A stretch of DNA of 10,238 nt from JBDSLU01 sp039916225. GTDB lineage: Bacteria > Acidobacteriota > Vicinamibacteria > Vicinamibacterales > Vicinamibacteraceae. Positions 1 through 7,039 of the stretch are shown here, piece by piece (within the stretch, counting starts at the first letter, position 1; each line of letters starts with the position of its first letter). Location of the stretch: assembly GCA_039916225.1 (NCBI GenBank), contig JBDSLU010000516.1:1-10238 (forward strand), written 5' to 3'. The notes beneath the pieces were generated by a model. That model searched no databases. It was not told where the DNA came from and saw nothing but the letters and a program-made list of their open reading frames with translations. The position numbers and the translations under genes are program-made.

Positions 1-150
1 CCGGGCAATCGCCCGCGCCACCGTCACCGGACCGACGCCGAGCCGCGCGATCAGGTCGCGGCTGCTCGGCAGGCGATCGCCGGGGGCCAGGGTGGCGACG
101 TCGCCGCGCAGGGTTGTCATGACCCGATCGGTACTGCTACTGTCTTCCAT
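1..150 (-). CDS. MocR/GntR-family transcriptional regulator, N-terminal part (runs off window)
   Basis: The minus strand reads 50 uninterrupted codons from an ATG at 150 to the window edge. Residues 11-50 form a GntR-type winged helix-turn-helix: a short helix, the family-typical PGDRLPSSRDL turn (about residues 23-33), then LGVGPVTVARAIAR as the recognition-helix region. Regulators with this N-terminus that sit divergently from PLP enzymes are often MocR type, in which the winged helix is fused to an aminotransferase-like effector domain. That domain would lie outside the window, so MocR rather than plain GntR is inference. The start at 150 overlaps the start codon of the divergent aminotransferase by 2 nt. 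An alternative in-frame ATG at 120 would still keep the whole winged helix. It probably controls the divergent enzyme/exporter pair and itself. Confidence 0.82.
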   Translation of the reverse strand, partial: MEDSSSTDRVMTTLRGDVATLAPGDRLPSSRDLIARLGVGPVTVARAIAR

Positions 151-190
151 GTCGAACGATAGTAGCGCTTTTGCACCGATTCTGGAACCA
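114..190. promoter_or_regulatory. Overlapping divergent promoter/operator region with inverted repeat
   Basis: An imperfect inverted repeat (GCTACTGTC at 136-144 and GATAGTAGC at 158-166, one mismatch, 13-nt gap) is centred on the shared start-codon region. A second inverted pair lies outside it: ATCGGT at 127-132 and ACCGAT at 175-180. On the plus strand TTGTCA (114-119), an 18-nt spacer and the extended -10 TGCTACTGT (135-143) would start transcription at about the ATG at 149. On the minus strand TACTAT (complement of 159-164) would start near 150, but its -35 is poor. The repeat arms therefore coincide with two facing -10 elements, a good position for a regulator to block both. No site of this sequence is known to me for a named MocR protein. 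The assignment is inference. Confidence 0.4.
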
Positions 191-1381
191 CTCCTCGACG
201 TCGCCGCCCTCCGCGCCGACACCCCGGGGTGTGACCGCGTCACCCATTTCAACAACGCCGGCTGCGGCCTGATGCCCCGCGCCGTGCTCGACGCCCAGGT
301 CGAGCACCTGGCGCTCGAGGCGACGATCGGCGGCTACGAGTCGTCGGCCCTTCGCGGCGCGGCGATCGCCGACTTCTACGCCGCCACCGCCGATCTGATC
401 GGTGCCCGTGCCGAAGAGATCGCCTTTGCCTCGTGTGCGACCCACGCCTACAGCAAGGCGCTGTCGGCGATCGCGTTCGAGCGCGGCGACGTCATCCTCA
501 CCACGCGCCACGACTTCATCTCCAACCAGATTGCCTTCCTGGCCCTGCGCCAGCGGTTCGGTGTCGAGGTCGTCCATGCGCCGGACGCGCCCGAGGGCGG
601 CGTCGACGTCGAGGCGATGGCGGCGTTGATGCACGCCCGGCGGCCACGCCTGGTCGCGGCCACGCACGTGCCGACCAATTCCGGCCTGGTGCAGCCGGTC
701 GCGGCGATCGGCCGGCACTGCCGCGAGCTCGACCTGCTGTATCTGGTCGACGCCTGCCAATCGCTCGGCCAGTTCCCGCTCGACGTCGAGGCGATCGGCT
801 GCGATCTGCTGACCGCGACCTGTCGCAAGTGGCTGCGCGGGCCGCGCGGCTCGGGCTTCCTCTACGTGTCGTCGCGGCTCCTCGATCAGGGCTTCGAGCC
901 GCTGTTCATCGAGATGCGCGGCGCGACGTGGGTGGCCGAGGACCGCTACCAGCCGGTCGCCACCGCGAAGCGCTTCGAGGAGTGGGAGCTGAACTACGCC
1001 GGCATCATCGGCTGCGCCGTCGCCACCCGCTATGCGCTCGCCGTCGGCCTGGACGCCATCGCCGCGCGGGCCCCGATGCTGGCGGCGCGCCTGCGTCGGC
1101 GTCTGGAGGCGATCCCCGGCGTCCGCGTGCTGGAGCACGGCGCGCAGCTGGCGGCATCGGTGACGCTGGCGGTCGCCGGCTGGGAGTCGCAGCCGTTCAA
1201 GGACGCGCTCGACGCCCGCCGCATCAATTCGGCGCTCAGCTACCGCGACTACGCCGTCTTCGACTTCGGCGACAAGGACGTCGACTGGTGCTCGCGGCTG
1301 TCGCCGCACTACTACAACACCGAAGCGGAAGTGGACCTGGTCGCGGACGCAGTCGCGGAGATCGTCGCCGCCGGCCTATGA
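149..1381 (+). CDS. Class V aminotransferase-fold PLP-dependent enzyme
   Basis: A 410-residue cytosolic fold-type I PLP enzyme of the class V group (cysteine desulfurase, isopenicillin N epimerase and selenocysteine lyase relatives). Visible landmarks are the N-terminal substrate segment HFNNAGCGLMP (33-43), ATHVPTNSGL (171-180) with H175 near the cofactor, LVDACQSLGQFPLD (199-212) with D201 expected to pair with the pyridine nitrogen, and CRKWLRGPRGSGFLYV (225-240) with K227 as the Schiff-base lysine. R383 in RLSPHYYNTEAEVD should bind a substrate carboxylate. Length is normal. The start at 149 was preferred because an upstream in-frame start at 92 lies inside the divergent regulator. No SD precedes 149, and a leaderless transcript is plausible. 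The exporter follows after 10 nt, so they are probably co-transcribed. The reaction (aminotransfer, lyase or epimerase) and substrate cannot be read from the sequence. Confidence 0.9.
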   Translation: MSNDSSAFAPILEPLLDVAALRADTPGCDRVTHFNNAGCGLMPRAVLDAQVEHLALEATIGGYESSALRGAAIADFYAATADLIGARAEEIAFASCATHAYSKALSAIAFERGDVILTTRHDFISNQIAFLALRQRFGVEVVHAPDAPEGGVDVEAMAALMHARRPRLVAATHVPTNSGLVQPVAAIGRHCRELDLLYLVDACQSLGQFPLDVEAIGCDLLTATCRKWLRGPRGSGFLYVSSRLLDQGFEPLFIEMRGATWVAEDRYQPVATAKRFEEWELNYAGIIGCAVATRYALAVGLDAIAARAPMLAARLRRRLEAIPGVRVLEHGAQLAASVTLAVAGWESQPFKDALDARRINSALSYRDYAVFDFGDKDVDWCSRLSPHYYNTEAEVDLVADAVAEIVAAGL

Positions 1382-1391
1382 TCGGGGGACT

Positions 1392-2294
1392 GTGATCGAC
1401 TGGCTGCTCATCGTCCTGCCCGGCATCATCTGGGGCGCGTCCTTCCTGTTCATCGCCGAAGGCCTGACGGCGGTGCCGCCCGACGGCGTCACGTTCATCC
1501 GGATCCTGGTCGGGTTCCTCACCCTGAGCCTGGTGCCTGGGGCGCGGAAGCCGATCGTGCGCAGCGACTGGACGCGCGTCGCCGCGCTCGGCCTGCTGTG
1601 GTTCGCGTTCCCGATGAGCATGTTCCCGCATGCGGAGCAGTGGATCTCGTCGGCGCTGACCGGCATGTTGAACGGCACCGTGCCGCTGTTCGCCACCGCA
1701 GTCGCCGCGGTGCTGCACCGGCGCTGGCCACCGACCATGGTCGGCGTCGGCATCGCCGCCGGGCTGTTCGGCGGCGTGCTGATGGCCTGGTCCGGCCTCG
1801 GCGCCGGCGGCAACAGCGCCGTGGGCATCGTCCTGGTGATCGCGGCGTGCATCTCCTACGGCTTCGCCGTCAACCTCGCCCGGCCGCTGCAGCAGCGCAA
1901 CGGCGCCCTGCCGGTGGTCTGGCGGGCCCTGCTGGTGGCGCTGATCCTGACCGCTCCGCTGGGCCTGCCGCGCGCGCTGCACGGCCACTGGACACCGCGC
2001 TCGGTGCTGTCGCTCCTGGCGCTGGGCGCGCTCGGCACCTGCGTCGCCACCGTGATGACGACGATCGCGGCCGGACGCCTCGGCGCCACGTCGGCCTCGG
2101 TGTCGGCCTATTTCATCCCGGTGGTGGCGCTGCTGCTCGGCGTCCTGGTCCGCGACGAGCACGTCGCCATGCTGTCGCTGATCGGCGGCGCGATCAGCCT
2201 GGTGGCCGCCTGGGTCGTGCGATGGGCCTCGATGAAGGCGGCCGCGGCGCCCGCATCGGTGCCGTCTCCCGTCGCCACGGCCCTCGCGAAGTAA
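1392..2294 (+). CDS. EamA/DMT-family transporter
   Basis: A 300-residue integral membrane protein of the drug/metabolite transporter superfamily, the usual length for a protein with two EamA repeats. Ten hydrophobic segments can be drawn at about 3-22, 32-49, 62-80, 86-108, 114-132, 142-160, 172-190, 204-222, 234-252 and 258-277. The first helix carries the family-typical PGIIWGASFLFIAEGL. A glutamate at 82, between segments 3 and 4, and NGTVPLF (94-100) are also typical of the family. The start is GTG at 1392, chosen for the purine run GGGGGA at 1384-1389. It begins 10 nt after the PLP enzyme, so the two are most likely one operon. Members export amino acids and related metabolites. Pairing with a PLP enzyme and a MocR-like regulator suggests an amino-compound substrate, but this is inference. 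A short Ala/Pro-rich tail follows the last helix. Confidence 0.9.
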   Translation: MIDWLLIVLPGIIWGASFLFIAEGLTAVPPDGVTFIRILVGFLTLSLVPGARKPIVRSDWTRVAALGLLWFAFPMSMFPHAEQWISSALTGMLNGTVPLFATAVAAVLHRRWPPTMVGVGIAAGLFGGVLMAWSGLGAGGNSAVGIVLVIAACISYGFAVNLARPLQQRNGALPVVWRALLVALILTAPLGLPRALHGHWTPRSVLSLLALGALGTCVATVMTTIAAGRLGATSASVSAYFIPVVALLLGVLVRDEHVAMLSLIGGAISLVAAWVVRWASMKAAAAPASVPSPVATALAK

Positions 2295-2304
2295 CATTCG
2301 CGGG
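2283..2304 (+). terminator. Hairpin across the transporter stop codon, possible weak terminator
   Basis: CTCGCGAA (2283-2290) can pair with TTCGCGGG (2297-2304) around a 6-nt loop that contains the stop codon, giving eight pairs with one G-U. No T-run follows, so classical intrinsic termination is not supported. It could act as an mRNA 3' stabiliser, or it may be chance in GC-rich sequence. Confidence 0.22.
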
Positions 2305-2354
2305 ACACCGATCCACGGCCCGGCCGCGGTGGACTCCCGCCAGGCCCAACGACC

Positions 2355-4691
2355 ATGCCCCACGGGCTCGATCCCCTGCCGATCGACGCGCACGTCGACG
2401 CCGTCGTCGACGCCGTGCGCCGGCATCGCGCCGCCGTCGTCGTGGCGCCGCCTGGCGCTGGCAAGACGACGCGCCTGCCGCCGGCCCTTGCCGCCGACGG
2501 GCCGGTGCTGGTGCTGCAGCCGCGGCGGGTCGCGGCGCGGGCCATCGCCCGCCGCATTGCCGACGAGCGCGGCTGGACGCTCGGCCAGGAAGTCGGCTGG
2601 CACGTGCGCTTCGAACGCCGCTTCACGGCGGCGACGCGCGTGCTGCTCGCGACCGAAGGCATCCTCACCGCGCGTCTGGTCGACGATCCGCTGATCTCCG
2701 GCGTCCGCACCATCGTCCTCGACGAGTTCCACGAGCGCTCGATTCACGCCGATCTCGGGCTGGCGCTGGCGCGTCAGGCGTGGGCCGCGCGCGATGATCT
2801 GCGCGTCGTGGTCATGTCGGCGACGCTGGCCGCCGGTCCGGTGGCGCGCTTCCTGGACGACTGTCCGATCGTCGAGGTGCCGGGCCGGCCGCATCCGCTC
2901 GATATCGCCTACGCGCCGGGCGAATCGGTCGCCGAGGCGGTGCGCACGGTCTGGCCGGGCTCGCGCGGCAGCGTGCTCTGCTTCCTGCCCGGCGCGCCCG
3001 AGATCCGCCGGGCGCACGCCGAGGTCGCGCAGGCAGTGCCGGGCGCCGAAGTCGTCGACCTGTTCGGCGCGCTCGATGCCGACCAGCAGGACCGCGCCGT
3101 CCGCGGCTCGGGCCGGCGCGTGATCCTCGCCACCAACATCGCCGAGACGTCGCTGACCGTGTCCGGCGTCGACACCGTCGTCGACACCGGGCTCCACAAG
3201 GTGGCTCGCTACGACGCGACGCGGGCGCTCGACACGCTGGACACCGAACGCGTGTCGCAGGCCAGCGCCGATCAGCGGGCCGGCCGCGCGGCACGCCTCG
3301 GACCAGGACGGGCGCGGCGGCTGTGGGACGCCCGCGATCGCCTGAGTCCGCACGGCGAGCCCGACATCGCGCGCATCGATCTTGCCGGACCGCTGCTCGA
3401 CCTCGCCGCGTGGGGGACGGATGCCGATGCCTTCGCGTGGTTCGAAGCGCCGCCCGCGGAAGCCGTCGCCGCCGCTCGCGCGCTGCTGCGTCGCCTCGGC
3501 GCCATCGACGGCGCTGCGCTCACACCGCTGGGCCGGCAGATGCAGGCGCTGCCGCTTCCGCCGCGACTGGCCCGCATCCTGATCGAAGCGGGCGGCGCCC
3601 GGGATGCTGCGCGAGCCTGCGCCATCTTGTCGGAACGCCAGCTGGTGCCGGCCCGCCGCGAGACGACGACCTGCGATCTGCTGGGCTCGCTCGACGCCTG
3701 GGCGTCGCTGCCGCCGCACGTCCACCAAGTGAGCCGCCAGATCGAAGATCTCGCCGGCGGTCTCTCGGCGCGGCAGGTGCGGCGCGGCGCCTTCACCGAG
3801 GTGGATCTGCGCCGTGCGCTGTTCGTCGGCTACGCCGATCGGCTGGCCCGGCGCAGGGACGTGCAGGGCACGACGCTGGTGCTGGCGACCGGGACAGGCG
3901 CGGTGCTCGGACGCGAGAGCGGCGTGCGAGATGGCGAGTTCGTGGTCGCGCTCGACGTCCAGGCGCCGACGCGTCCGGGCGATCCCCACGCGCTGGTCCG
4001 CGTCGCCAGTCGGGTCGAGCCGGAGTGGATCGTGCCGACGCAGATCGCCGTCGAGCACGCCTTCGACGCGCGCACGGGGCGGGTCCGTGCCTGGCGCCGC
4101 GAACGGTTCGATCGGCTGGTGCTCGCCGAGCACGCGCAGGCGCCTGAGCCGGCCGCGGCGGCGGAGGTGCTGGCCGAGGCCTGGCTGGCGAGGGAGACCG
4201 ACGAGACCAACGCGGCCTGGCTGCGCCGGGTCCGCTTCGCCGGCCTCGACATCGACCTGCCGGCCTTGGTGCGGCAGGCAACCCCAAGCTCGACGTCACT
4301 GGCGGACGTCGACCTCGCGGCGCACGCGCCGTACGCGCTGACCCGCGACCTCGAGCGGCTGGCGCCGAGCCACCTCGACCTGCCGAGCGGCCGCCGCGCG
4401 GCGCTGCTCTACGACGCCGACGGCACCATCTCGGCGTCGGCCAAGCTGCAGGAGCTGTTCGGGCTGGCCGAGACACCGCGGGTGGGCCCGGCCGGCGTGC
4501 CCGTGGTGCTGTCCCTGCTCGCGCCGAACGGCCGGCCGGTACAGACGACGCGCGACCTGCGCAGCTTCTGGGATCGGACTTATCCCGAGGTGCGGAAGGA
4601 GCTGCGCGGCCGGTATCCGCGACACCCATGGCCCGAAGATCCGTGGACGGCGACGCCGACGGCGCGGGTCAAGCCGCGGCCCCGCTCGTAG
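2355..4691 (+). CDS. hrpB: ATP-dependent DEAH-type helicase HrpB
   Basis: A 778-residue superfamily 2 (DEAH/RHA) helicase, slightly shorter than the roughly 800-840 usual for HrpB. Motifs in order are Walker A PPGAGKTT (32-39), LQPRRVAARAIA for motif Ia (54-65), DEFHER for motif II (123-128; DEFH rather than DEAH is normal for HrpB), SATL for motif III (155-158), LPGAPEI (211-217), the motif V region NIAETSLTVSGV (261-272), and QRAGRAAR for motif VI (307-314). A winged-helix/ratchet region follows. The HrpB-specific C-terminal domain ends with LQELFGL (about 696-702), a conserved SFWDRTYPEVRKELRGRYP block and HPWPEDPW. The ATG at 2355 fits the family's N-terminus but has no good SD. It lies 60 nt after the transporter. 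HrpB is a putative RNA-dependent ATPase whose physiological role is poorly defined in most bacteria. Confidence 0.96.
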   Translation: MPHGLDPLPIDAHVDAVVDAVRRHRAAVVVAPPGAGKTTRLPPALAADGPVLVLQPRRVAARAIARRIADERGWTLGQEVGWHVRFERRFTAATRVLLATEGILTARLVDDPLISGVRTIVLDEFHERSIHADLGLALARQAWAARDDLRVVVMSATLAAGPVARFLDDCPIVEVPGRPHPLDIAYAPGESVAEAVRTVWPGSRGSVLCFLPGAPEIRRAHAEVAQAVPGAEVVDLFGALDADQQDRAVRGSGRRVILATNIAETSLTVSGVDTVVDTGLHKVARYDATRALDTLDTERVSQASADQRAGRAARLGPGRARRLWDARDRLSPHGEPDIARIDLAGPLLDLAAWGTDADAFAWFEAPPAEAVAAARALLRRLGAIDGAALTPLGRQMQALPLPPRLARILIEAGGARDAARACAILSERQLVPARRETTTCDLLGSLDAWASLPPHVHQVSRQIEDLAGGLSARQVRRGAFTEVDLRRALFVGYADRLARRRDVQGTTLVLATGTGAVLGRESGVRDGEFVVALDVQAPTRPGDPHALVRVASRVEPEWIVPTQIAVEHAFDARTGRVRAWRRERFDRLVLAEHAQAPEPAAAAEVLAEAWLARETDETNAAWLRRVRFAGLDIDLPALVRQATPSSTSLADVDLAAHAPYALTRDLERLAPSHLDLPSGRRAALLYDADGTISASAKLQELFGLAETPRVGPAGVPVVLSLLAPNGRPVQTTRDLRSFWDRTYPEVRKELRGRYPRHPWPEDPWTATPTARVKPRPRS

Positions 4692-4709
4692 TGGCACGAC
4701 ACCAGAGCT

Positions 4710-4737
4710 TTGCAAACGCCGGCCCGTCCAATAGACT
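4710..4737 (+). promoter_or_regulatory. Candidate sigma-70 promoter for SRP RNA (and possibly dnaX)
   Basis: TTGCAA (4710-4715) and TAGACT (4732-4737) each match the consensus at four of six positions and are separated by 16 nt. Transcription would begin near 4743-4745, about 25 nt before the closed SRP RNA stem. The leader can form a small hairpin, CGCCC (4745-4749) with GGGCG (4761-4765). It lies directly after the hrpB stop codon, where an independent promoter for a stable RNA is expected. Confidence 0.5.
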
Positions 4738-4768
4738 GAGAGTTCGCCCTGCCCAGCGCGGGGCGTCC

Positions 4769-4900
4769 GAGGGCGGCCGTACCGCGGCCCGGACCTTGTG
4801 CAATGGCAGCCTCCGAACCGCGTCAGAACCGGAAGGTAGCAGCGCTAAGCAGTGTCTGTCATGTGCCGCAGGTCATCCGGGTCGCGGTAGGGCCGCTCTC
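4769..4900 (+). ncRNA. ffs: Signal recognition particle RNA (4.5S-type, bacterial small SRP)
   Basis: The universally conserved SRP domain IV core is present: GTCAG at 4822-4826, then CC-GGAA-GG with the GGAA tetraloop at 4831-4834, then AGCAGC at 4838-4843. The flanks fold into the expected long rod. Positions 4769-4778 pair with 4891-4900, and 4780-4793 pair with 4876-4889 as a continuous 14-bp helix with a single G-U. Inner segments GCA/TGC, ATG/CAT and GCAG/CTGT also pair. The RNA binds the Ffh GTPase M domain and targets nascent membrane and secreted proteins. There is no Alu domain. About 132 nt is somewhat longer than the E. coli 114-nt molecule, and the exact ends are estimated from pairing. 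A location directly upstream of dnaX is seen in other bacteria and supports the call. No T-tract terminator is visible after the stem, so the RNA may be processed from a longer transcript. Confidence 0.93.
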
Positions 4901-4964
4901 CTCACGATGTCATCGCCTGTTCGCCTGACCACCACCCCATCGACCCCGACTGACCCGAGCTGAC

Positions 4965-6716
4965 GTGTCGTACCAGGTACTCGCCCGCAAGTGGCGGCCG
5001 CAGCGTTTCGACGAGGTGATCGGGCAGAAGGGCGTCACCCAGACCCTCCGCAACGCCATCGCCACCGGCCGGATTGCGCAGGCCTTTGTGTTCGCCGGCG
5101 CTCGCGGCGTCGGTAAGACCACGACCGCCCGCATCCTGGCCCGCGCCCTCAACTGCGAGAAGGGCCCGACCCCGGAGCCGTGCGGCGTCTGCGACACCTG
5201 CGTGGAGATCGCCGAAGGCCGCGACCTCGACGTGCTCGAGATCGACGCCGCGACGCACACCGGGATCGACAACATCCGCGAAGTGATCATCGACGGCCTG
5301 CAGGTGCGGCCGGCCCGCGATCGCTACAAGGTCTTCATCATCGACGAGGTGCACCAGCTGTCGGTGTCCTCGTTCAACGCGCTCCTCAAGTCGATGGAGG
5401 AGCCGCCGCCGCACATCGTCTTCATGATGGCGACGACCGAGCTGCACAAGATCCCCGATACGATCCTGTCGCGGGCCCAGGTCTTCGAGCTGCGCACGAT
5501 CGGCACGCGCGCCATCATCGACCAGCTGCGCCGCATCGCCGACGCCGAGAAGGTGAACATCACCGACGAGGCGATTGCGCTCGTCGCCCGTGCCGCCGAG
5601 GGCAGCATGCGCGACGCGCAGAGCGCGCTCGACCAGGTGATGGCGTTCGGCGGCGCCGAGATCGACGGGACGACCGTGTCCGAGGTGCTCGGCCTGGTCG
5701 AGCGCGAGGTGCTCCTCGACGTGCTCGACGTGGTCGCCAACGACGACGCGCCGCGCGTGTTCGACGTCGCCGGCCGGCTGGTCGAGTCCGGCCACGACCT
5801 GCGCCACGTCTGCCGGGAGCTGTCGCGCCTGGTGCGCGACCTGATGGTGCTGCAGGTCGACCCCGATCGGACCCAGGATCCGGAGTTCGCCATCGAAGGC
5901 GATGGCGAGCGGCTGCGGGCCGTCGCGTCGCGCTTCTCGCGCGAGGACCTGCTGCGCGCCTTCGAGCTGGTCGCCAAGCTCGAACAGGACGTCAAGGTCG
6001 CCGCCCAGCCGCGCTTCCATCTCGAGATGGCGCTGCTGCGGTGGGTGCACTTGCGCAAGCTGGTGCCGCTTGCCGCGCTGCTCGAGGGGCAGAGCGGAGG
6101 CGGCGTGCCGCTGTCGCTGCCGGTGTCGCGGCCCGCGTCGGCCGCGCCGCCACGACCGGCCGGGCCATCGGCCACACCGACGCGGCCGTCTACGCCGGCT
6201 CGTCCCCCAGCGCCGTCCGCGTCGAAGCCGGCGGGGCCTGTTCCTGTGGCATCGGCGCCGGCCGCTCCAGCTGCATCCGCGGTCGCCGCGCCGTCGGCGC
6301 GTGACCTGCTCGTCGACGACGTGTCCGACGCGGCGCTGGCGAGGTTTCGCGACGCGTTCCTCGCCGAGGTCAAGCGATCGCGCGGCCAGGCCGACTGGGG
6401 CATGATCTTCATGCCGGCGCGCCGCGTCGAGGTCGCCGTCGGCTCGGTCACGTTCGTCTACGAATCGCAGCCCAAGCTGATAGCCGGCCGCTTCGAGGCC
6501 CTCCGTGCCGGGCTGACCGAGCTGGCGACCTCACTGGCAGGGCGGCCGATGACCGTGTCCTGCCGGGTCGAGGCCGGGCCGGCCGCGGCGGCGCCGAGCG
6601 CGCACCAGGGCGAGAGGGATCGACTCAAGGCCGCGGCGATGGCCGAGCCCGCCGTGCAGAAGCTGCTCGACGTGTTTCCGGCCGACATTCGCGACGTCGA
6701 AGAGGTGAAGGAATGA
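4965..6716 (+). CDS. dnaX: DNA polymerase III clamp-loader subunit gamma/tau
   Basis: 583 residues. The N-terminal AAA+ module starts with the family signature SYQVLARKWRPQRFDEVIGQ. Walker A is GARGVGKTT (45-53). The DnaX zinc module follows, with Cys64, Cys73, Cys76 and Cys79. Walker B IIDEVH spans 125-130 and the sensor 1 region is ATTELHKIP (156-164). The SRC motif reads SRA at 169-171, keeping the arginine finger R170. GSMRDAQSALDQ (213-224) belongs to the sensor 2 region. The oligomerisation domain runs to about 373, a Pro/Ala/Ser-rich linker covers about 374-446, and a tau-type C-terminal domain extends to 583. The product loads the beta clamp and couples polymerase to helicase. The GTG start at 4965 is fixed by the conserved N-terminus and lacks an SD. 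It overlaps ybaB by 4 nt. Confidence 0.97.
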   Translation: MSYQVLARKWRPQRFDEVIGQKGVTQTLRNAIATGRIAQAFVFAGARGVGKTTTARILARALNCEKGPTPEPCGVCDTCVEIAEGRDLDVLEIDAATHTGIDNIREVIIDGLQVRPARDRYKVFIIDEVHQLSVSSFNALLKSMEEPPPHIVFMMATTELHKIPDTILSRAQVFELRTIGTRAIIDQLRRIADAEKVNITDEAIALVARAAEGSMRDAQSALDQVMAFGGAEIDGTTVSEVLGLVEREVLLDVLDVVANDDAPRVFDVAGRLVESGHDLRHVCRELSRLVRDLMVLQVDPDRTQDPEFAIEGDGERLRAVASRFSREDLLRAFELVAKLEQDVKVAAQPRFHLEMALLRWVHLRKLVPLAALLEGQSGGGVPLSLPVSRPASAAPPRPAGPSATPTRPSTPARPPAPSASKPAGPVPVASAPAAPAASAVAAPSARDLLVDDVSDAALARFRDAFLAEVKRSRGQADWGMIFMPARRVEVAVGSVTFVYESQPKLIAGRFEALRAGLTELATSLAGRPMTVSCRVEAGPAAAAPSAHQGERDRLKAAAMAEPAVQKLLDVFPADIRDVEEVKE

Positions 6717-7009
6717 ATATCCAGCAGATGATGAAGCAGGCCGCGAAGATGCAGGAGCAGGTGCAGAAGCAGGCGTCCCAGACGCGCGCTGAAGGCACCG
6801 CCGGCGGCGGCGCGGTCACTATCGTCATCAACGGCCTGAAGCAGGTGCAGTCGCTGACGATCGATCCCGAAGTCGTCTCGAAGGACGACGTCGAGATCCT
6901 GCAGGACATGATCATCGCCGCCTTCGTCGACGCCCAGCGAAAGGTCGACGAGGACATGAAGAAGCAGATGGGCGGCATGCTCGGCGGCTTGGGCCTGCCC
7001 GGCCTCTAG
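6713..7009 (+). CDS. ybaB: YbaB/EbfC nucleoid-associated DNA-binding protein
   Basis: A 98-residue member of the YbaB/EbfC family, small dimeric nucleoid-associated proteins that bind DNA like a pair of tweezers. The N-terminal helix NIQQMMKQAAKMQEQVQK is characteristic, followed by the beta-strand segment GGGAVTIVINGLKQVQSLTI, a second long helix (about 59-87) and a Gly/Leu-rich tail. The start ATG overlaps the dnaX stop in ATGA (6713-6716). An SD-like GAGG at 6702-6705, inside the end of dnaX, supports translational coupling. Its place between dnaX and recR is the conserved arrangement found in many bacteria. Its exact function in repair or replication is not settled. Confidence 0.96.
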   Translation: MNIQQMMKQAAKMQEQVQKQASQTRAEGTAGGGAVTIVINGLKQVQSLTIDPEVVSKDDVEILQDMIIAAFVDAQRKVDEDMKKQMGGMLGGLGLPGL

Positions 7010-7039
7010 GCTGCCGCGCCCCCTGGTCCAGCCTCCTCG

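Noticed and set aside
137..1309. Long minus-strand frame opposite the PLP enzyme.
   Set aside because: Arg/Ala/Asp-rich shadow with no domain. The plus strand shows all catalytic landmarks of a class V PLP enzyme.
1236..4133. Very long open frame on the minus strand (965 codons) opposite the exporter and hrpB.
   Set aside because: It is antisense to two confidently identified genes, has the repetitive Arg/Gly/His/Asp-rich make-up of codon-position shadows in GC-rich DNA, and shows no recognisable domain.
4628..4963. Open frame spanning the hrpB end, the SRP RNA and the dnaX leader.
   Set aside because: It overlaps a structured SRP RNA and the hrpB C-terminus, and its translation has no family character.
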